Below, one piece after another: positions 54,170 to 61,562 of a DNA stretch of 64,000 bases. The notes beneath the pieces were generated by a model. That model made no database searches, was not told the origin of the DNA, and saw nothing but the letters and a program-made list of their open reading frames with translations. The position numbers and the translations under genes were made by a program. Location of the stretch: assembly GCF_016919245.1 (NCBI RefSeq), contig NZ_JAFEJA010000001.1:2514001-2578000 (forward strand). Direction: 5' to 3'. Within the stretch, counting starts at the first letter, position 1. Every line of letters begins with the position of its first letter. Source of the stretch: Streptomyces zhihengii. Lineage in GTDB: Bacteria > Actinomycetota > Actinomycetes > Streptomycetales > Streptomycetaceae.

Positions 54170-54592
54170 TTGAGCCCGATGAGCCAGGCGGCCCAGAACC
54201 TGAACTGGTTGATCACGAACTTCGTGGACAACACCCCCGGGGTGTCGCACACGGTGGTCGTGTCGGCCGACGGTCTGCTGCTCGCCATGTCCGAGGGGTT
54301 CCCGCGGGACCGGGCCGACCAGCTCGCCGCCGTGGCGTCCGGACTGACCTCGCTGACCGCCGGGGCGTCCCGGATCTTCGAGGGCGGCCCGGTGAGCCAG
54401 ACGGTCGTCGAGATGGAGCGCGGGTTCCTCTTCCTGATGTCGGTGTCCGACGGCTCCTCGCTGGCCGTCCTCGCCCACCCGGACTGCGACATCGGCCTGG
54501 TGGGCTACGAGATGGCGCTGCTGGTCGACCGCGCGGGCAGTGTGCTCACGCCGGACCTGCGCGCGGAGCTCCAGGGAAGTCTTCTGCACTGA
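54170..54592 (+). CDS. cvnB1: Roadblock/LC7 domain protein CvnB (conservon 1)
   Basis: A 140-residue roadblock/LC7 fold protein (MSQAAQNLNWLITNFVDNT, VVVSADGLLLAMSEGFPRD, MERGFLFLMSVSDGSSLAVL). CvnB proteins are thought to scaffold the GTPase CvnD. The TTG at 54170 directly follows the cvnA stop with GGAG 6 nt upstream; an ATG three codons later is the alternative. The paralogue at 59308 has GTG at the same place. Protein identity with cvnB2 is very high, but many synonymous sites differ. Confidence 0.9.
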   Translation: MSPMSQAAQNLNWLITNFVDNTPGVSHTVVVSADGLLLAMSEGFPRDRADQLAAVASGLTSLTAGASRIFEGGPVSQTVVEMERGFLFLMSVSDGSSLAVLAHPDCDIGLVGYEMALLVDRAGSVLTPDLRAELQGSLLH

Positions 54593-54725
54593 CGGGAGGG
54601 ACCGGTGACCCCACTCGCCGGTCCGCCGAAGCCACCCGACCGACAACCGAACGGCCGCCCCAAGGCCCCCCACCGGCCCCATCAGACGGCACAGCCGACC
54701 ACTTGCTGTCACGCCCGGAGGATTC

Positions 54726-55133
54726 ATGACCCCGCCCCCCGCCTCTCACGATCCGTACGGAGCGTCAGTCGACGCGTACGGGGACGAGGGCGACCAGCCG
54801 CTGGTGCGTCCGTACGCGATGACCGGCGGCCGGACCCGGCCGCGCTACCAGCTCGCCATCGAGGCGCTGGTCAGCACGACCGCCGACCCGGCCATGCTGG
54901 CCGGGCTGCTCCCCGAGCACCAGCGGATCTGCCACCTGTGCCGGGAGGTCAAGTCGGTCGCCGAGATCTCGGCGCTGCTGTCGATGCCGCTCGGTGTGGC
55001 GCGGATCCTCGTCGCCGACCTGGCGGAGGCCGGCATGGTGGCGATCCATCAGCCCGGCGGCGACGATGCCGCGGGCGGCCAGCCGGCCGTGACACTGCTC
55101 GAAAGGGTGCTCAGTGGACTTCGCAAGCTCTAG
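54726..55133 (+). CDS. cvnC1: DUF742 protein CvnC (conservon 1)
   Basis: A 135-residue DUF742 protein: LVRPYAMTGGRTRPRYQLAI, LPEHQRICHLCREVKSVAE, LGVARILVADLAEAGMVAIH, ending ERVLSGLRKL. The fold is winged-helix-like, but its role in conservons is protein interaction with CvnB/D as far as known. The ATG at 54726 has CGGAGG 6 nt upstream. It overlaps cvnD1 by 20 bp, so they are coupled. Its N-terminus is much shorter than in CvnC2 (about 26 residues before LVRPY against 92). Confidence 0.9.
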   Translation: MTPPPASHDPYGASVDAYGDEGDQPLVRPYAMTGGRTRPRYQLAIEALVSTTADPAMLAGLLPEHQRICHLCREVKSVAEISALLSMPLGVARILVADLAEAGMVAIHQPGGDDAAGGQPAVTLLERVLSGLRKL

Positions 55134-55695
55134 CGGCGGTGCGGCCCGGTCGACCACCAGCGCGAAGATCGTGGTGGCGGGCGGCTTCGGCGTGGGCAAG
55201 ACCACGTTCGTCGGCGCCGTCTCGGAGATCAACCCGCTGCGTACCGAAGCCGTCATGACGTCCGCCTCCGCGGGCATCGACGACCTCACCCACACCGGCG
55301 GCAAGACGACGACGACCGTCGCCATGGACTTCGGCCGCATCACCCTCGACCAGGACCTGATCCTCTACCTGTTCGGCACCCCCGGACAGGACCGCTTCTG
55401 GTTCATGTGGGACGACCTCGTACGCGGCGCCATCGGCGCCGTCGTCCTCGTCGACACCCGCCGCCTCGCCGACTGCTTCCCCGCCGTCGACTACTTCGAG
55501 AACTCCGGGCTCCCCTTCGTCATCGCCCTCAACGGCTTCGACGGACACCAGCCCTACAACCCCGAAGAGGTCCGCGAAGCACTCCAGATCGGACCCGACA
55601 CCCCCATCATCACCACCGACGCCCGCCACCGCGCGGACGCCAAGAGCGCACTGATCACCCTGGTCGAGCACGCCCTCATGGCCCGGCTCAAGTAG
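55114..55695 (+). CDS. cvnD1: Small GTPase CvnD (ATP/GTP-binding protein, conservon 1)
   Basis: A 193-residue Ras-like/MglA-type GTPase. The P-loop is GGFGVGKTTFVGAVSEI, G3 is FGTPGQDRFWFMWDDL (a Gly-Gln-Asp instead of DxxG-Q core, usual for CvnD), and the G4-like motif is ALNGFDGH (N-G-F-D in place of NKxD). The GTG at 55114 lies within the cvnC1 end. The gene is about 98% identical in DNA to cvnD2 (nine mismatches counted by eye over 582 bp, mostly at the two ends). Confidence 0.92.
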   Translation: MDFASSSGGAARSTTSAKIVVAGGFGVGKTTFVGAVSEINPLRTEAVMTSASAGIDDLTHTGGKTTTTVAMDFGRITLDQDLILYLFGTPGQDRFWFMWDDLVRGAIGAVVLVDTRRLADCFPAVDYFENSGLPFVIALNGFDGHQPYNPEEVREALQIGPDTPIITTDARHRADAKSALITLVEHALMARLK

Positions 55696-55731
55696 ACGAC
55701 GCCATACGGTAGTTGTCGTAACTTGCGGAGT

Positions 55732-55761
55732 GGCGGGCTGTGTCGTTCGACACGGCCCGCC
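55732..55761 (+). terminator. Terminator of conservon 1
   Basis: GGCGGGCTGTGTCG (55732-55745) pairs with CGACACGGCCCGCC (55748-55761) with one G-U, 36 bp after the cvnD1 stop. The remainder of the 338-bp gap to cvnA2 holds a TTGACG at 55854 and an AT-rich patch (55765-55795, 55860-55900), presumably the conservon 2 promoter. Confidence 0.65.
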
Positions 55762-56033
55762 CGCCTGTTCATAACATTTCGACAGAGAATTCCCGCCCGG
55801 CGGCCACCCGGTGCGCACGATCGGTGCCACTGCGCTCACCTGAGCCTCGCCTTTTGACGGGGCTCGTTCTTTATGCCCGTTTTATCGGCGGGTACGATCA
55901 CCCGGAACCGGGGATTCCAGGTGTTTGGAATGGGGCGGCTCGGCATGCTGCAATTCGTCGAACTGCCGAGTAGTACGGCTATGAACGAATCACGGCACAG
56001 CGTAGGTGCCGACGCCGAGAGGTTGTTGGTCGA

Positions 56034-59000
56034 GTGAGGCGAAGCAATACGAGCTCCGCAGAGCACCAGGCGCGGGGCAACTTCACCCCGCCGCGCACAG
56101 CGGCATCGCCTGCGGATGCGTCGGGTGCTTCGAGCGGTCCCCCGGCCCCGGGCAACTCCAGCAGGATGTCCCCGCGCAACTGGCGGGTGCCGACGCGTCT
56201 GAACGCGATCCTGCTCATACCCGTGCTCGTCGGCCTGGTCATGGGCGGCTTCCAGGTGAAGCAGTCCATCGACACCTGGAGCGAGGCGCAGGATGCCGAG
56301 AAGACCGCGCTCATCGTGCGGGCCGCCGCCGAGTACGGGCAGGCCCTCCTCAACGAGCGCGACCTCACGGCCCAGACCCTGCTGCTCGCGACCAGCGAGG
56401 CCGACCGCAAGGGCCCGCAGGTCACCGAGGCCTACGAGACCACCGACGCCGCCGCGGACAAGTTCCGCGAGTCCGTCCGGGACATGCCGCCCGGCCAGGG
56501 CCTGGAGCGGCGTCTGGAGCTCTTCGACAAGGAGGAGCCCAGCCTGGAGAAGCTGCGCGAGGCGGCGTACTCCAGGGCCCTCGACCCGGTGAAGACCGAA
56601 GAGGGCTACGTCAAGGTCCAGCACGTGCTGATGGAGTTCGCCAACGAGCTCGGCCTCGGCACCGGCAACGTCACCAGCTACGGCCGGACCGTCTACGCGA
56701 TCCAGCTCTCCAAGGCGGCGGCCTCCCTCCAGCGCTCGATCGGCACCCACCTGCTGGTCCGTCCCGGCTCCGGCGAGGTGCTGGCGCAGCAGAAGATCGC
56801 CTTCAACTCGTACAACTACCTGGAGCAGATCGCGCTCGCCGAGTACGTCTCCGGCGGCACCGAGGCCGACACCGCCCGTCTCCAGCAGGTGATGGCCGGC
56901 AAGGCCGCCGAGGGCGAGAAGCGCCTGAAGGCGGCGGGCCTGAACCCGCCGGTGGGCCCGGACAAGTCGGTCTTCACCGGTATGGCCACCGCCATCGGCT
57001 CCGGCTCCACCCCCGCCCAGCTCCGCCGCCAGGACATCACGGCCGAGACCTGGATGGGCGCCGCGACCGCCAAGTTCGACGGCTACTCCGAGATCGAGAA
57101 GGACCTCGTCGACCGCGCCGTGTCCGAGGCCGCCGCGATCTCCGACGACGCCCGCAACGACGCCATCACCACCGGCGCCATCGTGCTGGTGGCCCTGCTG
57201 GCCGCCTTCGTGCTGGCCGGCCTCATGGCCCGCCAGATGAGCCGCTCGATGCGCGAGCTGCGCACCGCCGCGTTCGGCATCGCCGAGCAGCGCCTGCCGA
57301 TGCTGGTCGACCAGCTCTCGCGCACCGAGCCCGGCCGGGTCGACACCCGCGTCCAGCCCATCCCGATCGACTCCCAGGACGAGATCGGCGAGGTCGCCCG
57401 CGCCTTCGACCAGGTCCACCGCGAGGCCGTGCGCCTCGCCGCCGAGCAGGCCATGCTCCGGGGCAACGTCAACGCGATCTTCACCAACCTGTCGCGCCGC
57501 AACCAGTCGCTGATCGAGGGCCAGCTCACCCTGATCACCGACCTGGAGAACAACGAGGCCGACCCGGACCAGCTCGAGAACCTCTTCAAGCTGGACCACC
57601 TGGCCACCCGTATGCGCCGCAACGGCGAGAACCTCCTGGTCCTCGCCGGCGAGGAGCCGGGCCGCCGCTGGAACCAGCCGGTGCCGCTGGTGGACGTCAT
57701 GCGCGCCGCCTCCTCCGAGGTGGAGTCCTACGAGCGCATCGAGCTCACCGGTGTCCCCGAGACCGAGATCCACGGCCAGGCCGTGACCGACCTCGTGCAC
57801 CTGCTCGCCGAGCTGCTGGAGAACGCCACCACGTTCTCCTCCCCGCAGACCAAGGTGCGCGTCACCGCCACCCGGCTGCCCGACGGCCGCGTGATGATCG
57901 AGATCCACGACAAGGGCATCGGCCTCACCGCCGAGGACTTCGCCGACATCAACCACAAGCTGGCCAACCCGCCGACGGTGGACGCCGCCGTCTCGCAGCG
58001 CATGGGCCTCTTCGTGGTCGGCCGCCTCTCCGACCGGCACGGCATCCGCGTCCAGCTCCGCCCCTCGGGCGAGCAGGCCGGGACCACCTCGCTGGTCATG
58101 CTCCCCGACGCCATCACCCACGGTGGCGGTGGCGAGGCGCTGCCCGAGGACGACTTCACGGTCTCGCAGATGATCCCGCAGCAGCAGTCCTTCGACAGCA
58201 GCCCGATGCGCACGGCCGCCGAGCTCGGCTTCGACGACTCCCGCTACGACGCCGAGCAGGACGCGCCCACGCAGCTCGACCCGGTCAACCGCTCGCTGAT
58301 GCGCGGTGAGCGCCGTGCCGCGCTGGAGGCCCAGACCCACGGCGGGGAGCGCCCGCTCTTCCGTGACGAGGCCGGCTACCAGCAGGACACGCAGGACCAG
58401 CAGCAGGAGTACACCGGCGAGTACGAGCAGGGCTACGCGGCCCAGGGCTACGCGCAGGACCAGCAGGGCTACGACGGACAGCAGTACGACGGGCAGCAGC
58501 AGGGCGCGGCCTACGACGGGCAGGGCTACGGCGACTACCCGCAGCAGGGCGGCGGCTATGCCGGCGACCAGGAGCAGCAGCACCTTCACGGCGCATATGC
58601 GGAGGGCGACTACCAGGCCGCCCAGGCCGCCGCGGCGCAGTTCGACGGTTCGTACGACAACAGCTCCCACCAGGCTGCCTGGCCGGATCAGAGCGGCTAC
58701 CAGGCCGGATACGAGCCCGAGTTCCGTCCTGAAGCGGAATCTGCCCAGGGCGCTCCCGCGAACGGCTCCGACCGCGTAGGCTTCGATCGTCCGGGTCCGG
58801 CTCCCAGCGCCAGCCACGAGCTGACCGCCTCCGGCCTCCCGCGTCGCGGCGGCGGCCAGCAGCAGGCGCCCGGCCGGCAGCAGCCCCAGCAGCAGTCCGG
58901 GTGGCAGCAGCAGCCCGCCGAGCAGCAGGCCGCGGCGGCTCCACAGGGCGGCCAGGGCGCAGACAGCGGTCAGGCCGGCGGTTCCGAGGGTTCCACCGAG

Positions 59001-59306
59001 GACTGGCGCTCGGCCAACGACGAACGCTGGCAGCGGGCGGAGAAGCTTCGCGACCCGAAGGCCGGCGGGGTGACCTCCTCCGGTCTCCCCCGGCGCGTGC
59101 CCAAGGCCAACCTGATCGAGGGCACGGCAGAGCAGACTCCTCAGGGAGGCCCACAGGTCTCTCGCGCCCCCGAGGACGTGCGCGGCAGGTTGAGCAACCT
59201 GCGCCGCGGTGTCCAGCAGGGACGCACCGCGGGGTCGGACACGAACGGACCGGCCACTTACGATCGACACAGTGGCCCGGGTAGTACCTACAACCAGGAG
59301 CGTTAG
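56034..59306 (+). CDS. cvnA2: Conservon 2 sensor kinase-like protein CvnA (NIT domain)
   Basis: A 1090-residue intact protein. TM1 (about 55-75, NAILLIPVLVGLVMGGFQV), NIT-type sensory domain, TM2 (about 379-399, TGAIVLVALLAAFVLAGLM), HAMP, the FKLDHLATRMRRNGENLL segment, HATPase with ELLENATTFSSP, DKGIGLT and GLFVVGRLSDRHG. A long Gln/Tyr/Gly-rich tail ends VSRAPEDVRGRLSNLRRGVQ. The GTG at 56034 overlaps the stop of an 18-codon upstream reading frame. Close paralogue of CvnA1; the tail here shows what CvnA1 should look like uninterrupted. Confidence 0.92.
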   Translation: MRRSNTSSAEHQARGNFTPPRTAASPADASGASSGPPAPGNSSRMSPRNWRVPTRLNAILLIPVLVGLVMGGFQVKQSIDTWSEAQDAEKTALIVRAAAEYGQALLNERDLTAQTLLLATSEADRKGPQVTEAYETTDAAADKFRESVRDMPPGQGLERRLELFDKEEPSLEKLREAAYSRALDPVKTEEGYVKVQHVLMEFANELGLGTGNVTSYGRTVYAIQLSKAAASLQRSIGTHLLVRPGSGEVLAQQKIAFNSYNYLEQIALAEYVSGGTEADTARLQQVMAGKAAEGEKRLKAAGLNPPVGPDKSVFTGMATAIGSGSTPAQLRRQDITAETWMGAATAKFDGYSEIEKDLVDRAVSEAAAISDDARNDAITTGAIVLVALLAAFVLAGLMARQMSRSMRELRTAAFGIAEQRLPMLVDQLSRTEPGRVDTRVQPIPIDSQDEIGEVARAFDQVHREAVRLAAEQAMLRGNVNAIFTNLSRRNQSLIEGQLTLITDLENNEADPDQLENLFKLDHLATRMRRNGENLLVLAGEEPGRRWNQPVPLVDVMRAASSEVESYERIELTGVPETEIHGQAVTDLVHLLAELLENATTFSSPQTKVRVTATRLPDGRVMIEIHDKGIGLTAEDFADINHKLANPPTVDAAVSQRMGLFVVGRLSDRHGIRVQLRPSGEQAGTTSLVMLPDAITHGGGGEALPEDDFTVSQMIPQQQSFDSSPMRTAAELGFDDSRYDAEQDAPTQLDPVNRSLMRGERRAALEAQTHGGERPLFRDEAGYQQDTQDQQQEYTGEYEQGYAAQGYAQDQQGYDGQQYDGQQQGAAYDGQGYGDYPQQGGGYAGDQEQQHLHGAYAEGDYQAAQAAAAQFDGSYDNSSHQAAWPDQSGYQAGYEPEFRPEAESAQGAPANGSDRVGFDRPGPAPSASHELTASGLPRRGGGQQQAPGRQQPQQQSGWQQQPAEQQAAAAPQGGQGADSGQAGGSEGSTEDWRSANDERWQRAEKLRDPKAGGVTSSGLPRRVPKANLIEGTAEQTPQGGPQVSRAPEDVRGRLSNLRRGVQQGRTAGSDTNGPATYDRHSGPGSTYNQER

Positions 59307-59307
59307 T

Positions 59308-59730
59308 GTGAGCCCGATGAGCCAGGCGGCGCAGAATCTGAACTGGTTGATCACCAACTTCGTGGACAACACCCCCGGGGTGTCGCACACGGTGGTGGTC
59401 TCCGCCGACGGACTCCTGCTGGCGATGTCCGAAGGTTTCCCGCGGGACCGAGCCGATCAGCTCGCGGCGGTCGCCTCAGGGCTGACCTCGCTGACCGCGG
59501 GAGCGTCCCGGATCTTCGAAGGCGGCGCCGTCAACCAGACGGTGGTGGAGATGGAGCGCGGCTTCCTCTTCATCATGTCGATCTCCGACGGATCGTCCCT
59601 GGCCGTCCTGGCCCACCCGGAGGCCGACATCGGTCTGGTGGGCTACGAGATGGCCCTGCTGGTGGACCGTGCGGGCAGCGTGCTGACGCCGGACCTCCGC
59701 GCGGAACTCCAGGGAAGTCTTCTCAACTGA
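59308..59730 (+). CDS. cvnB2: Roadblock/LC7 domain protein CvnB (conservon 2)
   Basis: A 140-residue roadblock protein nearly identical in sequence to CvnB1 (differences include AVNQ for PVSQ and HPEADIG for HPDCDIG). The GTG at 59308 begins 2 nt after the cvnA2 stop with GGAG upstream. DNA differs from cvnB1 at many third positions, in contrast to the cvnD pair. Confidence 0.92.
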   Translation: MSPMSQAAQNLNWLITNFVDNTPGVSHTVVVSADGLLLAMSEGFPRDRADQLAAVASGLTSLTAGASRIFEGGAVNQTVVEMERGFLFIMSISDGSSLAVLAHPEADIGLVGYEMALLVDRAGSVLTPDLRAELQGSLLN

Positions 59731-59826
59731 CAAACGGACAGTGCATTTCCCGCCACCGCACCATAAGGTGCGGTGGCGCGACCCCACAGGGACAGGGACC
59801 GGTGACCGGCGGTCGGAGGAGGAAAC

Positions 59827-60438
59827 GTGGCAACACCCCCAGGCGGACACCCGTATGACGGTGCTCACCAGCCCCAGGGTGAGCACTCTCAGAACCGCTT
59901 CAACTTCCCCTCGACGCCGAGCGGAGGGGGCGGCGCCCAGCCGTACCAGCAGCCGCAGCCCTCGGGGACGTCGTCCTACGACCCGTCGTACCAGCCGTAC
60001 GACCAGCCGTCGTACGACCGGCCCCAGGCACCGCGCGTCCAGCCGGTGGCACCCCGGCGGGCACCCGAGCCCCAGGCGGCTCCGGAGCAGAACCGGCACA
60101 ACCCCCTGGTACGTCCCTACGCGATGACCGGCGGCCGGACCCGGCCGCGTTACCAGCTCGCCATCGAGGCGCTGGTCAGCACCACCGCGGATCCCTCGCG
60201 GCTGCAAGGGCAGTTGCCCGAGCACCAGCGGATCTGCAGGCTGTGCTTCGAGATCAAGTCGGTCGCCGAGATCTCGGCACTGCTCTCCATCCCCCTCGGC
60301 GTTGCCCGGATCCTCGTCGCCGACCTGGCGGAGGCCGGCCTCGTCGCCATCCATCAGCCCGGCGGCGACGATGCCGCGGGCGGCCAGCCAGCCGTGACAC
60401 TGCTCGAAAGGGTGCTCAGTGGACTTCGCAAGCTCTAG
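59827..60438 (+). CDS. cvnC2: DUF742 protein CvnC (conservon 2)
   Basis: A 203-residue protein: a Tyr/Gln/Pro-rich N-terminal 92 residues (for example SYDPSYQPYDQPSYDRPQ) precede the DUF742 domain starting LVRPYAMTGGRTRPRYQLAI. GGAGGAAAC precedes the GTG at 59827. It overlaps cvnD2 by 20 bp. The last 30 or so codons are nearly identical in DNA to cvnC1, marking the left edge of the shared tract. Confidence 0.92.
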   Translation: MATPPGGHPYDGAHQPQGEHSQNRFNFPSTPSGGGGAQPYQQPQPSGTSSYDPSYQPYDQPSYDRPQAPRVQPVAPRRAPEPQAAPEQNRHNPLVRPYAMTGGRTRPRYQLAIEALVSTTADPSRLQGQLPEHQRICRLCFEIKSVAEISALLSIPLGVARILVADLAEAGLVAIHQPGGDDAAGGQPAVTLLERVLSGLRKL

Positions 60439-61000
60439 CGGCGGTGCAGCCCGCTCAACCACCAGCGCGAAGATCGTGGTGGCGGGCGGCTTCGGCGTGG
60501 GCAAGACCACGTTCGTCGGCGCCGTCTCGGAGATCAACCCGCTGCGTACCGAAGCCGTCATGACGTCCGCCTCCGCGGGCATCGACGACCTCACCCACAC
60601 CGGCGACAAGACGACGACGACCGTCGCCATGGACTTCGGCCGCATCACCCTCGACCAGGACCTGATCCTCTACCTGTTCGGCACCCCCGGACAGGACCGC
60701 TTCTGGTTCATGTGGGACGACCTCGTACGCGGCGCCATCGGCGCCGTCGTCCTCGTCGACACCCGCCGCCTCGCCGACTGCTTCCCCGCCGTCGACTACT
60801 TCGAGAACTCCGGGCTCCCCTTCGTCATCGCCCTCAACGGCTTCGACGGACACCAGCCCTACAACCCCGAAGAGGTCCGCGAAGCACTCCAGATCGGACC
60901 CGACACCCCCATCATCACCACCGACGCCCGCCACCGCGCGGACGCCAAGAGCGCACTGATCACCCTGGTCGAGCACGCCCTCATGGCGCGTCTGCGGTAG
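60419..61000 (+). CDS. cvnD2: Small GTPase CvnD (ATP/GTP-binding protein, conservon 2)
   Basis: A 193-residue GTPase identical to CvnD1 except Asp for Gly in HTG(D)KTTT and Arg for Lys at the C-terminus. The same P-loop (GFGVGKTTF), FGTPGQDRFW and ALNGFDGH motifs are present. The near-absence of synonymous changes against cvnD1 over about 520 bp implies recent gene conversion. It is followed by a 324-bp gap with repeats and a terminator. Confidence 0.93.
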   Translation: MDFASSSGGAARSTTSAKIVVAGGFGVGKTTFVGAVSEINPLRTEAVMTSASAGIDDLTHTGDKTTTTVAMDFGRITLDQDLILYLFGTPGQDRFWFMWDDLVRGAIGAVVLVDTRRLADCFPAVDYFENSGLPFVIALNGFDGHQPYNPEEVREALQIGPDTPIITTDARHRADAKSALITLVEHALMARLR

Positions 61001-61276
61001 CGCTTCGCCGGGTGGGGGTCCCTGCCCGCCCGGCCGGCCCCGTGCCCCGCTCCTGCCGGAGCGGGGTGCGGGGCCTTCGCGCGTTCCGGGGGGGCGCCGG
61101 TGGGCGGGCGCGGGGTCGCTGCCGGTGGGCAGGTGCGGGGCCGCTGCCGGTCGGCCGGTGCGGGCCGTCGTGTCCCGCACCACGCTGCGCGCGGTGTCCT
61201 CAAACGCCGGACCGGCTGGAAAGGCGGCCAGGCCTCCGACGCAAGGTGCGGGGACCTCAGAGGAGCGAGGGGAACG
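61001..61276. other. Non-coding GC-rich region with dispersed-repeat-like sequence
   Basis: No supported gene. It contains the 25-bp tandem repeats listed separately, and at 61193-61219 a TCCTCAAACGCCGGACCGGC stretch resembling a sequence I recall as scattered in intergenic regions of many Streptomyces genomes. Confidence 0.4.
61097..61171. repeat. Three tandem 25-bp repeats downstream of cvnD2
   Basis: Units start at 61097, 61122 and 61147, each CCGGT(G/C)GGC(G/A/C)GG(C/T)GCGGG and similar. The third is more diverged. Confidence 0.65.
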
Positions 61277-61312
61277 CCGAGGCCCCGCACACGGGCGTGT
61301 GCGGGGCCTCGG
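61277..61312. terminator. Bidirectional terminator between conservon 2 and accE
   Basis: A perfect 17-bp stem (61277-61293 with 61296-61312); the tip opens to a small loop. It lies 12 bp from the accE stop codon. Confidence 0.75.
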
Positions 61313-61324
61313 TGGCGTCGTGGG

Positions 61325-61537
61325 TCAGCCCTGCCAGCTGTGGGAGGGCTGGAAGCCGCGCTGGCGCTCCAGGCGGCGCCAGCCGGCCGTGGTGCGGCCG
61401 CGGTGCGGGGCGGGGGCGGCGTCCTGGCGGGAGGCGGCGCGGGCCATCAGGATCGCGGTGATGGCCGCGAGCTCCTCGGGGTCGGCGTGGCCCTTCTCCA
61501 CCCGGAGGAGGGAGAAGGGGTCGGAGGGAGTGCTCAT
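61325..61537 (-). CDS. accE: Acyl-CoA carboxylase epsilon subunit
   Basis: A 70-residue protein (MSTPSDPFSLLRVEKGHADPEELAAI at the start region; the helical PEELAAITAIL core is the family signature), with an Arg-rich C-terminus ending QPSHSWQG. Epsilon subunits are small actinobacterial accessory proteins that stimulate the AccA-AccB/PccB carboxylase. It lies 25 bp after accB, so the two form an operon. The ATG at 61537 has GGAGGGAG about 6 nt upstream. Confidence 0.9.
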   Translation of the reverse strand: MSTPSDPFSLLRVEKGHADPEELAAITAILMARAASRQDAAPAPHRGRTTAGWRRLERQRGFQPSHSWQG

Positions 61538-61562
61538 CGGTGGTCTCCAGTCCTTCGCAGGG

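Noticed and set aside
55836..59390. Minus-strand open frame of 1184 codons opposite cvnA2
   Set aside because: Shadow of a repetitive, conserved coding sequence; composition is Leu/Val/Gly/Asp-biased without motifs.
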